Positions 33,517 to 42,959 of a stretch of DNA of 64,000 nt are shown here, in pieces. Every line of letters begins with the position of its first letter. Positions within the stretch are counted from its first letter, which is position 1. Below the pieces are notes generated by a model, which was not told the origin of the DNA, ran no database searches, and worked only from the letters and a program-made list of their open reading frames with translations. A program made the position numbers and the translations under genes. The stretch lies in NCBI RefSeq assembly GCF_042676145.1, contig NZ_JBHTJW010000002.1, positions 1,116,001 to 1,180,000 of the forward strand. Reading direction: 5' to 3'. This stretch comes from Methylophilus glucosoxydans (GTDB lineage: Bacteria > Pseudomonadota > Gammaproteobacteria > Burkholderiales > Methylophilaceae).

Positions 33517-34563
33517 ATGACATCTGCATCTGTAGCAAGCCAACTGGCGGACTGGCGCGATCATGCGCTGACGCTGGAGCATGAAGTGAAAAAAGTGGTG
33601 GTGGGTCAGGACCAGGCCATCCGCGCCATTAATATTGCCATTTTTGCCCGCGGTCATGTCTTGCTCGAAGGCGGCGTGGGGGTGGGTAAAACCACCTTGC
33701 TGCAATCGATTGCGCGCGGTCTGGGCGGCGCTTATGAGCGGATTGAGGGCACGGTAGACCTGATGCCCAATGACCTCATTTACCATACTTTTCTCGGTGA
33801 AGATGGTCGCCCCAAGGTCGAAGAGGGGCCATTGCTGCGCGCCGGTGAGCAACTGTCGGTCTTTTTCTTCAACGAAATCAACCGTGCCCGCCCGCAAGTC
33901 CATGCCTTGATGTTGCGGGTCATGGCCGAGCGTCATGTCACCGCCTTCAAAAAAGAATACCGCTTGCCGCATATGCTGGTGTTTGCGGACCGTAACCAGG
34001 TCGAGAAAAATGAAACCTTCGAGATTCCTTCCGCGGCGCGCGACCGGTTCATGATGGAAATCCCGATTGATATTCCAGACGATCGCGATTTGCGCAAGGC
34101 TCTGATGTTTGATGTCAAATTCCAGCATGCAGAGCGCCTCACGCAGCAAGTCCAGTCCGGCGTGCTGGCCTATGACCAGCTGAATGCGTTTTCAGATGTG
34201 CTGCAAAGCCATATTCAGGCCAGTGACGTGTTACAGGAGTATGCGCTGGATTTATGGCAGGCGACGCAATCCCCGGCAGCGTTTGGCGTGCGTCTGGAGA
34301 GTGTGGATGTTAACCGCCTGATTCATACCGGCGCCAGCCCGCGCGGCATGGGGATGCTGCTCAAGGCCGCGCGCGTGCATGCCTGGCTCATGCAGCGCGA
34401 GCATTTGTATCCAGAGGATATCCATGCTGTCTTTCATGAAATCATCGCGCACCGCCTGGTATTGAATCCGATGTTCGAGAGCCGCCGTACGCAACTGTCC
34501 CGAGAGCTGACCCAGCAGATTCTTGCCACGGTCAGCGTCCCTGAACGGGCCAAAGCCGCATGA
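33517..34563 (+). CDS. mxaR: MoxR-family AAA+ ATPase of methanol dehydrogenase assembly
   Basis: A 348-residue AAA+ protein. Walker A is GGVGVGKTT (residues 52-60), Walker B is VFFFNEINRA (115-124), and the sensor segment FADRNQVEKNETFEIP follows. MoxR ATPases act with von Willebrand A proteins as metal-insertion or assembly chaperones. The gene order that follows (DUF58, MxaA, VWA, MxaK, VWA) is that of mxaRSACKL of methylotrophs, where mxaR (also called moxR) gave the family its name. It probably drives assembly or calcium loading of the periplasmic methanol dehydrogenase from the cytoplasmic side. Confidence 0.85.
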   Translation: MTSASVASQLADWRDHALTLEHEVKKVVVGQDQAIRAINIAIFARGHVLLEGGVGVGKTTLLQSIARGLGGAYERIEGTVDLMPNDLIYHTFLGEDGRPKVEEGPLLRAGEQLSVFFFNEINRARPQVHALMLRVMAERHVTAFKKEYRLPHMLVFADRNQVEKNETFEIPSAARDRFMMEIPIDIPDDRDLRKALMFDVKFQHAERLTQQVQSGVLAYDQLNAFSDVLQSHIQASDVLQEYALDLWQATQSPAAFGVRLESVDVNRLIHTGASPRGMGMLLKAARVHAWLMQREHLYPEDIHAVFHEIIAHRLVLNPMFESRRTQLSRELTQQILATVSVPERAKAA

Positions 34564-34572
34564 TGCCAGACC

Positions 34573-35433
34573 ATGATGCCCGATAAAGTACAGTCCTTTT
34601 TTTACCAGGTGCCGTGGCGTTCAGCCAGTGTGCATAGCGGAGCGCATCAGGGGGTTCAGCGCGGCATTGGTGATGAGTTCAGCAAGCATGTCTCGCTGGT
34701 TGATTATCCAGATGCCAGACGGCTGGATTTGCGGCAAACCTTGCGTGACCCTTATGAACAGATCCAGATCCGGGTTTTCAAGCAAGAGGCTTCCACGCCG
34801 CTGTATGCCTTGTGTGATTTGTCCAGTTCCATGCAGTTCAAGGGGCACGTCAGCAAGTATGAAACCTTGCAGGCGATAGCGGCTGCGGTTGCCTGCTCCG
34901 CCCATGAAAACAGCGATTTGTTCGGCATGGTCTGCTACCAGCATCGTGTGCTGCCAGAGCTCAGCCTGGCGCCCGGGCACCACGCCCAGCAATCCTTTGA
35001 CACCATTGCGCAACTGACAGAAGTTGAGGCGGGGCCTCAGGATGGACAAGGGATTGTAGAGGCGACGGCCTGGCTGGGGCAGCAAAAAGGACTGGTGTTC
35101 TGGATCTCGGATTTTCATCTGCCCTTGTCGCTGATTGAGCAAAGTCTGAACAGTCTGTCTAACCATCAGGTGATTCCGCTGGTGTTATGGGATCCACAGG
35201 AATATGAGCGCTTGCCACGGTTGGGCTTTGGCAATTTGCAAGATCCCGAGACCGGGCAGCAAAAAACTATTTTTTTCCGGCCCGCTTTGCGTGCCCGCTT
35301 TGTGGCGCAGTTTGAGCAGCGCAAGCAAGCGCTGGATCAATTATTCGCCAGGTTTGAGATTCGCCCGTTGTATGTCACAGGCGCGTTTGAAGCGGCGATG
35401 CTTTCCGATTATTTTGAACAACTTATTCAATAG
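34573..35433 (+). CDS. mxaS: DUF58 protein of methanol dehydrogenase cluster
   Basis: A 286-residue DUF58 protein. The N-terminal half contains SGAHQGVQRGIGDEF, and residues 82-86 form a MIDAS-like D-L-S-S-S motif, so the second half is VWA-like. No membrane helix or signal peptide is seen, so it is probably cytoplasmic and the direct partner of MxaR. mxaS occupies the same position in the mxaRSACKL operons of known methylotrophs. The start is 9 bp after mxaR; MMPDK is used. Confidence 0.83.
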   Translation: MMPDKVQSFFYQVPWRSASVHSGAHQGVQRGIGDEFSKHVSLVDYPDARRLDLRQTLRDPYEQIQIRVFKQEASTPLYALCDLSSSMQFKGHVSKYETLQAIAAAVACSAHENSDLFGMVCYQHRVLPELSLAPGHHAQQSFDTIAQLTEVEAGPQDGQGIVEATAWLGQQKGLVFWISDFHLPLSLIEQSLNSLSNHQVIPLVLWDPQEYERLPRLGFGNLQDPETGQQKTIFFRPALRARFVAQFEQRKQALDQLFARFEIRPLYVTGAFEAAMLSDYFEQLIQ

Positions 35434-35442
35434 CGTGTAGCG

Positions 35443-36384
35443 ATGAATCCATTTTTGATAGTTTGCTTAACCGGCTTGATCTGGATAGCACCAGTCAAGG
35501 CCGAATCCCTGGCCAAAGAGGATGCGGCTGCCCCTCAAGCGGTCGCCTCCTCTGCAGCCCAGGCCATCCAGGTGTTGCATCTGCAAAATCCTGCGCACTA
35601 TGCAGGCATTCAGATTGGCGATGTCCTGCAACGGCGCATCACGCTGTCTGTCCCTGAGTCGCTGCAACTGCAGCCAGACAAGCTGCCAATCAAGGGCGTG
35701 CAGCGTAACGGTATCGAGTTAAGGCAGGTGCAAGAGACGCATGCCAGACAAGCGGGCAAAACGGTGTATACGTTGACGTTTGAGTATCAGGTGTTTGCCA
35801 GCAGCGGCCAGCCCGTGCAATTAGCCTTACCGCCCGAACAGATTGTGTTTACGAGTGGCGCCAGCGTGACGCTACCCGCCTGGCGCTTTTGGCTGATGGC
35901 GCAACTGCCTGACCGCATGCAACCGGCCAAACCTACCTTGCTGGGCCAGCACCGCGCAGCCTTACTGGACACACACCCCTTAAGCCTAGGCTTGCTGGTC
36001 AGTGGGGGGCTGGCTTTGCTGGGCAGTTTAATTTTGCTATACCGCAATGCCAGCTGGGCCTGGTTGCCCATGCTGAATGGCCCGTTCGCTCAGGCCTATC
36101 GTCGCCTGCAACGCTTGCCCGCCACCCAGGAGGGGGCAAGCCGGGCGGCACTGGCGATGCAGCAAGCCTTTAACCAGCATTTTGGCCAGCAGATGCTGGC
36201 CAGTCAGGTCCCTATGTTTGTCGCCAAACAGCCTGCATTTGCGGCGTATACCGACCAGATTCAGCAGTTTTATGCGCAATCCAATACGCTGCTTTATGGT
36301 AACCAGCTGCCTGCGGCAGCCGATTATCTGCAGCAATGCAAGATGTTGACACGTCAGTTGCGCAGTTGTGAGCGGGGCGTCTGA
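35443..36384 (+). CDS. mxaA: Methanol dehydrogenase maturation protein MxaA
   Basis: A 313-residue protein with signal peptide (to about residue 20), a periplasmic beta-rich domain (about 40-175, GIQIGDVLQRRITLSVPE region) and one membrane helix at about 180-200 (LGLLVSGGLALLGSLILLY), leaving a cytoplasmic helical tail. MxaA, K and L are needed for calcium insertion into methanol dehydrogenase in Methylobacterium and Paracoccus. Low conservation makes MxaA hard to name alone; here position within the operon and topology carry the call. Overlaps mxaC by one base (TGATG). Confidence 0.78.
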   Translation: MNPFLIVCLTGLIWIAPVKAESLAKEDAAAPQAVASSAAQAIQVLHLQNPAHYAGIQIGDVLQRRITLSVPESLQLQPDKLPIKGVQRNGIELRQVQETHARQAGKTVYTLTFEYQVFASSGQPVQLALPPEQIVFTSGASVTLPAWRFWLMAQLPDRMQPAKPTLLGQHRAALLDTHPLSLGLLVSGGLALLGSLILLYRNASWAWLPMLNGPFAQAYRRLQRLPATQEGASRAALAMQQAFNQHFGQQMLASQVPMFVAKQPAFAAYTDQIQQFYAQSNTLLYGNQLPAAADYLQQCKMLTRQLRSCERGV

Positions 36385-37352
36385 TGCACAGCCTGAGTCC
36401 CTGGTTTTTACTCCTGTTGCCGGTGATTGCCGTCCCGTTTTTGCTGACCAGCCGCCATGCGCAAGCTTACTCGTGGCTTGAGATGGTGCCGGACGATCCG
36501 TTCTCCGAGCGCATTCATCTGCTGGTCAAGGTCGCAACGAGTCTGATGCTATTGTGTCTGGTGCTGGCCCTGGCCGGATTGCAGGGCGATAGTCATCAGG
36601 AAAAGAAAATCGGCAAGGGCGCGCAAAGCGTGTTTGTGATTGACCGCAGCGTCAGTATGGACCATCCGTTTGCCGGGCAAAGCGTGGGCGGGCGCGCCGC
36701 TGAAATCAAGTCTGCGGCGGCCAGACGGCTGATTACCGCCTTTATTGACTCACGGCCTGATGACATGATGGGGGTGGTGGGGTTTACCAATTCAGCGTTG
36801 TATGGCATGAAAATCACCACCAACCGCGACGGTATTCACGCTGCGATCCAGGCAGCGACGGGGCCCGCCATCAACCAGACCAATATCGGGGCAGGTATTA
36901 CGCATGCCGTGACCTTGTTCGAGCAGATTCCCAGTACCGGCTCACGCGCCATTGTGCTGCTGTCCGACGGCGCCGGTAAGTTAAGCCCGCGCGTCAAATA
37001 CCAGATTCGCAAACAGCTGGTGGGTAAAAAGCTCAATTTGTACTGGATTGTGTTGCGTGAGCCGGACGACATCAGCATTTTTACGCAAAACAGCTATGAC
37101 GATGACCATCTGCCCGAGGCGATTGCGCTGGACCGTTTTTTTCAGTCGCTCAATATCAAATACAAGGCGTTTGAAGCGGATAACGCCACCGCACTTGAAT
37201 CCGCCTTGCGTGAGATTGACGCCAAGGAAAAGAACCTGATTCAGTACGACATCATGATTCCGGGCCATGATTACGCCAGGGATTTGATCATCGTAGCGTT
37301 ATTGCTGGGGCTGGCCCTGTTGTTGATTAAACAGATAAAGGTATACGAATGA
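36384..37352 (+). CDS. mxaC: VWA-domain protein MxaC
   Basis: A 322-residue membrane-anchored von Willebrand A protein. Two N-terminal helices (about residues 3-20 and 48-66) are followed by the VWA domain with MIDAS motif D-R-S-V-S at residues 87-91, and a C-terminal helix (RDLIIVALLLGLALLLI) closes the protein. This is the BatA/BatB-like topology. In the mxa cluster it is MxaC, thought to cooperate with MxaR in metal handling. Translationally coupled to mxaA and overlapping mxaK by 4 bp. Confidence 0.82.
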   Translation: MHSLSPWFLLLLPVIAVPFLLTSRHAQAYSWLEMVPDDPFSERIHLLVKVATSLMLLCLVLALAGLQGDSHQEKKIGKGAQSVFVIDRSVSMDHPFAGQSVGGRAAEIKSAAARRLITAFIDSRPDDMMGVVGFTNSALYGMKITTNRDGIHAAIQAATGPAINQTNIGAGITHAVTLFEQIPSTGSRAIVLLSDGAGKLSPRVKYQIRKQLVGKKLNLYWIVLREPDDISIFTQNSYDDDHLPEAIALDRFFQSLNIKYKAFEADNATALESALREIDAKEKNLIQYDIMIPGHDYARDLIIVALLLGLALLLIKQIKVYE

Positions 37353-37885
37353 GCATCTATCGCAAACATGCCAATACACTCTGGCTGGGCCTGACGCTGG
37401 CAGGCCTGGCAGGAACACTGTATTTTGGCTGGCAATTACACGCTACACGCGTACTCAACGCCCAGATCGCCGCTGGCGAGGTGATTAAAACGGGCGGCCA
37501 GGCTTATCTGCAGAAATTTACTGCGGCGTATGACCAGGGTCAACATGGCGACTATAAACATGCGGTGCAAACCTATGGTCAGGCCCTTGAGGCATCGCCA
37601 CCTGCCAATGCACTGCCGCATATCCACTTTAATATCGGCAACAACCTGTTTTTGTCCGGCCTCGTACGCACGGTCAACGAAGATGGCTCGTTTCAGGATG
37701 AAGCCCGCTATGCGTTTAGCCAGGCCAAAATTGCTTATGAGCAGGCCTTGCGTTTGCAACCGGATGACCAGACGGCAAAATTCAACTTGTCGCTGCTGCA
37801 TTCGGTCATGGCACGTGGCATGCAAGCCGGTAGCAAGGAGCAATCGCATATGGAACTCAGTAACTTACCGATAGGATTACCCTGA
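37349..37885 (+). CDS. mxaK: MxaK, TPR-like methanol dehydrogenase accessory protein
   Basis: A 178-residue protein with one N-terminal membrane anchor (LGLTLAGLAGTLYFGW) and a periplasmic region resembling tetratricopeptide repeats: GDYKHAVQTYGQALEASP, then IHFNIGNNLFLSG, and IAYEQALRLQPDDQTAKFN. MxaK is part of the Ca2+-insertion group MxaAKL in methylotrophs. It overlaps mxaC by 4 bp and mxaL by 1 bp, so the whole set is translated as a unit. Confidence 0.8.
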   Translation: MSIYRKHANTLWLGLTLAGLAGTLYFGWQLHATRVLNAQIAAGEVIKTGGQAYLQKFTAAYDQGQHGDYKHAVQTYGQALEASPPANALPHIHFNIGNNLFLSGLVRTVNEDGSFQDEARYAFSQAKIAYEQALRLQPDDQTAKFNLSLLHSVMARGMQAGSKEQSHMELSNLPIGLP

Positions 37886-38844
37886 TGCGTGGATGGGCAT
37901 GGTTAAGCAAACATTATGAGCCGGTCTGCTACGGTTTGGCCCTCGGCCTGCTCGGCTTGGCGCTGCTCAAGCCTGAGGTCCAGCTCAAGCAGCAGGTGCA
38001 GCATTATTTGATGATTGCCGATGTGTCACAAAGCATGAATGCAGAGGATGAACGGCTGAATCAGCAGACTGTGAGTCGCCTGGCCTATAGCCAGCATTTA
38101 ATGAAGCAGTTGGTGCAGAGATCGCCTTGCGGCACATACTTTAGCCTGGGCATTTTTGCCTCGGATAATATCGCCATGCTGCAAACACCGCTGGAGGTAT
38201 GCAAAAACCTGGATGTGATTACCGACGGCATCGACCACCTGGAATGGCGCATGGCCTGGAAAGGCAACAGTCGCCTGAGCTTTGCGGTGCATGCGGCGAC
38301 CCATGTCTATGATGCGCTCAATCAACCGGCGCAGATGCTGTTTTTTACGGATGGCGATGAAGCGCCGCGCGTCAATGTGACGATCAAACAGGATTTGAGT
38401 GGGGTACAGATTGGGGAGTTTTTCACCTTTGTCGGTGTAGGCGGCGCAGAAAAAGTGGCGATTCCACGCTACAACTCTGCCAATAAACGCGTCGGGGACT
38501 GGCCGGTGAGCGACAACAATAACGCGGGGGCTGTTGGCGTGACTTATGCCGACCCCAGCCAGGATGAGCCAGACCCTCCTGTGGCTTACGCCGAGTATGA
38601 CCGCATGCTGTCGCAACTGGAGGAAGACTATTTAAAATCACTGGCGGCCGAGTTTAAAGGCAGTTATGTCAAAGGCGTAGACCAGCCAGCTTTTTACCAG
38701 GCATTGGCGGCCAAGCCAGCCACCGCCAGCTTTGTCACCGATTACCCTTTACGCAGCTTTTACCTGCTGTCTGCCCTGGTGCTGATACTGGCGACGTATG
38801 TGCCCGATTTGCGCATGCGGCGAACGGCAGGGGCGCGCAGTTAA
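37885..38844 (+). CDS. mxaL: VWA-domain protein MxaL
   Basis: A 319-residue VWA protein with an N-terminal helix (YGLALGLLGLALL), MIDAS motif D-V-S-Q-S at residues 46-50, then MNAED, and a C-terminal helix (FYLLSALVLILATYV). The middle carries an acidic DPSQDEPDPP insertion. MxaL mutants of Methylobacterium make calcium-free inactive methanol dehydrogenase. It is last in the operon here; mxaD, which often follows, is absent. Its stop overlaps the convergent metallophosphoesterase gene by three bases. Confidence 0.82.
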   Translation: MRGWAWLSKHYEPVCYGLALGLLGLALLKPEVQLKQQVQHYLMIADVSQSMNAEDERLNQQTVSRLAYSQHLMKQLVQRSPCGTYFSLGIFASDNIAMLQTPLEVCKNLDVITDGIDHLEWRMAWKGNSRLSFAVHAATHVYDALNQPAQMLFFTDGDEAPRVNVTIKQDLSGVQIGEFFTFVGVGGAEKVAIPRYNSANKRVGDWPVSDNNNAGAVGVTYADPSQDEPDPPVAYAEYDRMLSQLEEDYLKSLAAEFKGSYVKGVDQPAFYQALAAKPATASFVTDYPLRSFYLLSALVLILATYVPDLRMRRTAGARS

Positions 38845-39998
38845 TCCTGTGCAGGCATCAAGGTCAGGCAGGTAATTTCAGAAGGGGAACCAAAGCGGTT
38901 GGGGGGTCCCCAATAGCCGGTGCCGCGACTGACATAAATCCATAAGTCTTGCAGGCGGTGCAGCCCGGCAACATAGGGTTGTTGCAAGGGCACAAAGTAT
39001 TTCCAGGGCCAGAACTGGCCACCATGTGTATGCCCGGATAGCTGCAAATCAAAGCCGGCCGCCTGGGCGGCTTCGGCAGATCGTGGCTGATGCGCGAGCA
39101 GGATTTTAGGCGCCGCGGCAGGCGCACCGGCAATGGCGGCCTGAGGGTCGCTGTGGTGATCCTCGTAAAAGCTGCCAGCCGTATAGTCTGTCACACCCGC
39201 CACTACCAAGGTGGCTTCTCCGTGCAGCAGTTGTACATGCTCATTGAGCAAAACGCGTATACCAAGACGTTCCAGTTCATGAATCCAGGCCAGGGCGCCG
39301 GAGTAATACTCATGATTGCCGGTGACAAAAAAGCTGCCATGGCGCGCTGATAACTGCGCCAGTGGGCGCGTGTGTTCCGCCAGTTCATGCACACGCCCAT
39401 CCACCAGGTCGCCGGTAATCGCGATCAAATCCGCTTCCAGCGCATTCACCGCTTCAACGATGCGTGACAGATAGGGCTGCTTGATGGTCGGGCCGACATG
39501 AATATCACTGATTTGTGCAATCTTGAAGCCATGCAGGGCGGCCGGCAAGTTGCGTAACGGCACGCTGACATGGATGACGCGAGCCAGTTTACGTGCGTGA
39601 AAAAACCCAATCAGGCTGATGACGCAGGCAATCAGCAAAGTAGCGAACGCGGTTTGCCGTTCCAGCCATAAAAAGTCAACCTTAACGACTCCTGTCGCAT
39701 GTAAGCCGGCGACGGCCAACAGCAATCCATCCCGCAGCACAGTGAATACAAGCAAAGACGAAAATAGCCCCATCACCGTCATGGCGATCCAGCTCACTCG
39801 GTCTCGGAGGGTTTCGCTACGTAAGCCCCGTGCCAGGAAAGCGACAGGTTGTAGCAAGGCGGAGAGTGCCAGTGCCAGCCATCCCAGCCATAACACTGTG
39901 CTTGACCAGTCCAGGCCAGACAACAAGCGGCTGCCAATGTAGTAATGCAGTAACCCGATCAGGGTTGTGGTGATGATTAAAAAACGCAGGGGAGGCAT
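38841..39998 (-). CDS. Membrane-bound calcineurin-like metallophosphoesterase
   Basis: A 385-residue protein with about four to five N-terminal membrane helices (residues 1-140) and a C-terminal metallophosphoesterase domain. The five metal motifs are present: DIHVGPT, GDLVDG, GNHEYYSG, LAHQPRS and LSGHTHGGQF. This is the YkuE/YaeI-like integral group of unknown physiological substrate; phospholipid or nucleotide phosphodiesters are possible. It is convergent with mxaL and stands alone. Confidence 0.88.
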   Translation of the reverse strand: MPPLRFLIITTTLIGLLHYYIGSRLLSGLDWSSTVLWLGWLALALSALLQPVAFLARGLRSETLRDRVSWIAMTVMGLFSSLLVFTVLRDGLLLAVAGLHATGVVKVDFLWLERQTAFATLLIACVISLIGFFHARKLARVIHVSVPLRNLPAALHGFKIAQISDIHVGPTIKQPYLSRIVEAVNALEADLIAITGDLVDGRVHELAEHTRPLAQLSARHGSFFVTGNHEYYSGALAWIHELERLGIRVLLNEHVQLLHGEATLVVAGVTDYTAGSFYEDHHSDPQAAIAGAPAAAPKILLAHQPRSAEAAQAAGFDLQLSGHTHGGQFWPWKYFVPLQQPYVAGLHRLQDLWIYVSRGTGYWGPPNRFGSPSEITCLTLMPAQD

Positions 39999-40107
39999 GG
40001 TTGAGCTGGAATCTTTTATGAGGAGGTCTTAGCTTAGATGGCGTTTAAACGTTAAGTTTCAAGCCATGCGGTGTGGATGACCGCTTGAGCGGCCTGATTG
40101 CGTGGCG

Positions 40108-40980
40108 TCAGCAATCAGGCTGGTTAAACCATTGGTGCTGATATTGCTCAAAGGCCTGGATCGCCCTCGTAGGCCTTAAGCGGGCATCTTGCAGGCATTT
40201 GCGGCGCCAGTCATCCAGCTGCTCCATGCTCAGGTGAATATGTTCAGCATGCAAAGACGGAAAGTGGCCATTGAGCAGCTGCGGCATATCGTGCAGGGCG
40301 AGCGAGACCTGGCTGCGGTAATACGCCAGTTTGTGTTCAAACTCGTTATCCAGCCTGCGATAACGTTGTAACAGGTAATTCGGGATGCGAGAAAAACGCA
40401 AGGCCTGGTCGGCACTGGCCAGGCGGCTGACGGCGCGCTGCACGATGCTGGCATCACAATGCAGACCCTGGCTCAGGGTGTCGACGATGGTATTGCGATG
40501 TATACGCAACAGTTTGCCTGGGGTCGGAATCTCGGGCTGGTGCAAATAGGCATCCATGGCCCACTCGGCCGCGGCGTGCGTGAGCAGGCTGTGGTGTTGC
40601 CACTTGGCCTCAAACGTCGGCACAAAGTGCTGGTGGGCCACTACGTCTGTGAGCAGATGCAGGTTATAGCCCACGCCCAATGCACGCTGGCGCTCATTTT
40701 TGCTTTGCAGGAGCTGCTGGCCGATGCCCCAGCCATGGCTATGGCTGAATGAGCGTGAAACCACAGCCAGGTCGGGCAGACAGGCACCAGCCATCACCAG
40801 TGAAGGGTAACGCTGGATCACGCCCAGCCAGGACAAAGGAAGCAAGGGCAGTGTTTGTAGCGGCAGGCTTTGTAACCACTGGTGAGTGTAAGCCACATGC
40901 GAATACAATCCCCATGCATGCGCTTCACCAGGCAGGGCGAATAACAGGCAACAGGTGATCAGTAAGGCTCGCAGTAACAT
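40108..40980 (-). CDS. Zinc-dependent phospholipase C family protein, exported
   Basis: A 290-residue exported protein. The signal peptide ends AHA and the mature protein begins WGLYSH, the N-terminal Trp and nearby His of the zinc-dependent phospholipase C fold. More ligand candidates are in SHVAYTH, the CLPDLAVVS segment, SHSHGWGIG, and GYNLHLLTDVVAHQHF (the H-x3-D-x4-H core). Such proteins are often annotated as zinc-dependent PLC/S1-P1-like; the true substrate is unknown. Divergent from the GT4 glycosyltransferase, with about 145 bp between. Confidence 0.75.
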   Translation of the reverse strand: MLLRALLITCCLLFALPGEAHAWGLYSHVAYTHQWLQSLPLQTLPLLPLSWLGVIQRYPSLVMAGACLPDLAVVSRSFSHSHGWGIGQQLLQSKNERQRALGVGYNLHLLTDVVAHQHFVPTFEAKWQHHSLLTHAAAEWAMDAYLHQPEIPTPGKLLRIHRNTIVDTLSQGLHCDASIVQRAVSRLASADQALRFSRIPNYLLQRYRRLDNEFEHKLAYYRSQVSLALHDMPQLLNGHFPSLHAEHIHLSMEQLDDWRRKCLQDARLRPTRAIQAFEQYQHQWFNQPDC

Positions 40981-41126
40981 GGGCGCACTTTGCGCCTGCT
41001 AAGTGACAGTTGCATGAAGTCTGTATGACATTGATATGAAAGTGATTTTGGTCATAAAATCATCATGAAGCGTTGTTAGACTCTGTAAAGTTTTTAATAT
41101 GGAATCTGTGCAATACAGCATTTGTC

Positions 41127-42326
41127 ATGAAAATATTAATGATTTCAGATGTCTACTTTCCACGCGTCAATGGCGTATCCACCAGCATCCGCACATTTGC
41201 GCAAAGCTTGCGCCAGCAAGGCCATGTGGTGCATCTGATTGCGCCCAAATATCCGGTGGCGATTGAGCAGTCTCAAACAGAAGACGAGCAGTGGATTACG
41301 CGCATCGATGCCCGCAAAATCGTGTTTGATCCTGAAGATTATTTGATGAAATGGTCTGCCTTGATGGACTATGCCGGGCATTTGCATACGGGTGACTACG
41401 ACCTGGTCCATATTCATACGCCGTTTATTGCGCATTATGCGGGGCTTAAAATTGCCAAACAATTGCAGGTGCCTGCGGTAGAAACCTATCACACCTTTTT
41501 TGAGGACTACATGCACCACTATTTGCCCTGGGTGCCTCGCAGTCTGGCGGTGCGGATTGCACAATCGGTCTCGCGCAAGCAATGCCAGCAGGTGGATACC
41601 GTGGTATCGCCTTCGGCGCAAATGCGTGATGTGTTGCAACAATACGGGGTGACGACACCGATTACCGTGATCCCGACCGGGCTGGATGCCTCACGTTTTA
41701 TTCCCGGTGATGGTGCCGCTTTCCGTGAGAAGTATGGCATTCCCGCTCAGCGTCCGTTGTTGCTGTTTGTTGGCCGCGTTGCACATGAAAAAAATATCCA
41801 GTTCCTGCTTGAAATGCTTTCTCTGGTGATTCAGGACCATCCTGAAGTCTTGCTGGTGATCACGGGTGAAGGCCCGGCAGAAGCCATGCTGAAGAAAATG
41901 AGCCGCGACAAGGGCTTGCAACAGCATGTCATGTTCCTGGGCTACCTGGACCGTGCCATTGGGCTCAATGCGGCCTATCAGGCGGCTGATATTTTTGTGT
42001 TTGCCTCCAAGAGCGAGACTCAAGGACTGGTGCTGCTTGAAGCCATGGCGCAGGCCACGCCCGTGGTCGCGATTGCCGAGCTGGGCACGGCTTCTATCCT
42101 GCGTCAGGAGCAGGGCGCCCTGATTGCCAAAGATGACGAACTGCATTTCGCCGAGCAAGTCCAAACCTTGCTCATTGATCGCCAATTGCGCGAACGCATC
42201 GGGAAACAAGGCAAGCGCTATGTGGAGCAAGTCTGGTCCAGCGATGCGCAGGCGACCAAGTTGATTGAGTGCTACCAGCGACTGGTGCTCTCGCATTTGA
42301 GTCTGGCCGCTTCCGCAACGGCTTAA
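41127..42326 (+). CDS. GT4-family glycosyltransferase
   Basis: A 399-residue GT-B fold enzyme. MKILMISDVYFPRVNGVSTS, VHLIAPKYP and the E-x7-E retaining motif SETQGLVLLEAMAQATPVV mark the alpha-mannosyltransferase/sulfoquinovosyl-transferase-like GT4 group. VGRVAHEKNIQFLLEML is the nucleotide-sugar-binding start of the second Rossmann domain. It likely glycosylates a lipid acceptor at the membrane; acceptor and sugar are unknown. Start set at the ATG (41127) that opens the first beta-strand; 18 upstream in-frame residues are not family-like. Confidence 0.88.
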   Translation: MKILMISDVYFPRVNGVSTSIRTFAQSLRQQGHVVHLIAPKYPVAIEQSQTEDEQWITRIDARKIVFDPEDYLMKWSALMDYAGHLHTGDYDLVHIHTPFIAHYAGLKIAKQLQVPAVETYHTFFEDYMHHYLPWVPRSLAVRIAQSVSRKQCQQVDTVVSPSAQMRDVLQQYGVTTPITVIPTGLDASRFIPGDGAAFREKYGIPAQRPLLLFVGRVAHEKNIQFLLEMLSLVIQDHPEVLLVITGEGPAEAMLKKMSRDKGLQQHVMFLGYLDRAIGLNAAYQAADIFVFASKSETQGLVLLEAMAQATPVVAIAELGTASILRQEQGALIAKDDELHFAEQVQTLLIDRQLRERIGKQGKRYVEQVWSSDAQATKLIECYQRLVLSHLSLAASATA

Positions 42327-42453
42327 TACGCGGACGCGCGCCTTTGTCTACGATCGGGAAGATTGACGCTTGACGCTCGGGCATTGCCCAGCCAAGATGT
42401 GTGCAAGTTTGTGTTTAACAAACTCAATACAAAACACATCAGGAGAATCAAAC

Positions 42454-42822
42454 ATGTTTACAACCGATCAATGCTGTACGCTGGTGCCTTATTTTGAGGT
42501 ACAAGCCGAACATCTGGCAGCATTCAAAGCACTGGGCGCAACATTCGTGGAAAAAACACGACAGGAACCGGGTTGCCTGCACTATGCTTTTTCGTTCAAT
42601 GGTAATATCGCGCATTGCCGCGAAGGCTACCGGGATGCGGAATCACTGCTCGCACATCTTGAGAATGTGGCCGCTCCCTTAGCCGAGGCACTGAAACTGG
42701 CCAAAATTATCCGTCTCGAAGTGCACGCGCCTGCCGCCGAGATTGAAAAATTGAAACAGCCGCTGGCAGCGTTGAATCCTGACTTTTTTGTCCTTGAACC
42801 AGGGTTGCGTCGTACCGCCTGA
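42454..42822 (+). CDS. ABM-domain protein (putative quinol monooxygenase)
   Basis: A 122-residue ferredoxin-like-fold protein with antibiotic biosynthesis monooxygenase motifs: LVPYFEVQAEHLAAFKALG, EPGCLHYAF and CREGYRDAESLLAHL. ABM proteins include quinol monooxygenases and heme-degrading enzymes, but many have no known substrate. SD AGGAG lies eight bases before the ATG. An in-frame upstream ATG (42370) has no SD. A stem-loop terminator follows. Confidence 0.82.
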   Translation: MFTTDQCCTLVPYFEVQAEHLAAFKALGATFVEKTRQEPGCLHYAFSFNGNIAHCREGYRDAESLLAHLENVAAPLAEALKLAKIIRLEVHAPAAEIEKLKQPLAALNPDFFVLEPGLRRTA

Positions 42823-42860
42823 ATCACGATCATCATCTGATCCTGGTTGAGCGTCTGATC

Positions 42861-42890
42861 AAAGCGCCACGAGTTTCGTGGCGCTTTTTT
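42861..42890 (+). terminator. Rho-independent terminator
   Basis: AAAGCGCCACGA (42861-42872) pairs perfectly with TCGTGGCGCTTT (42876-42887) around GTT, and a T-run follows. It ends the ABM gene. Confidence 0.9.
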
Positions 42891-42959
42891 ATTGGACGGT
42901 CTTCACACAGACCAAGCGCGTTGTTTTGACAAGAGTGTTGTTAGGAAAAGGGATGTCGC

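Noticed and set aside
33430..34149. A 239-codon minus-strand ORF over mxaR
   Set aside because: The plus strand has Walker A and B motifs in the same bases; the minus-strand translation looks like antisense composition.
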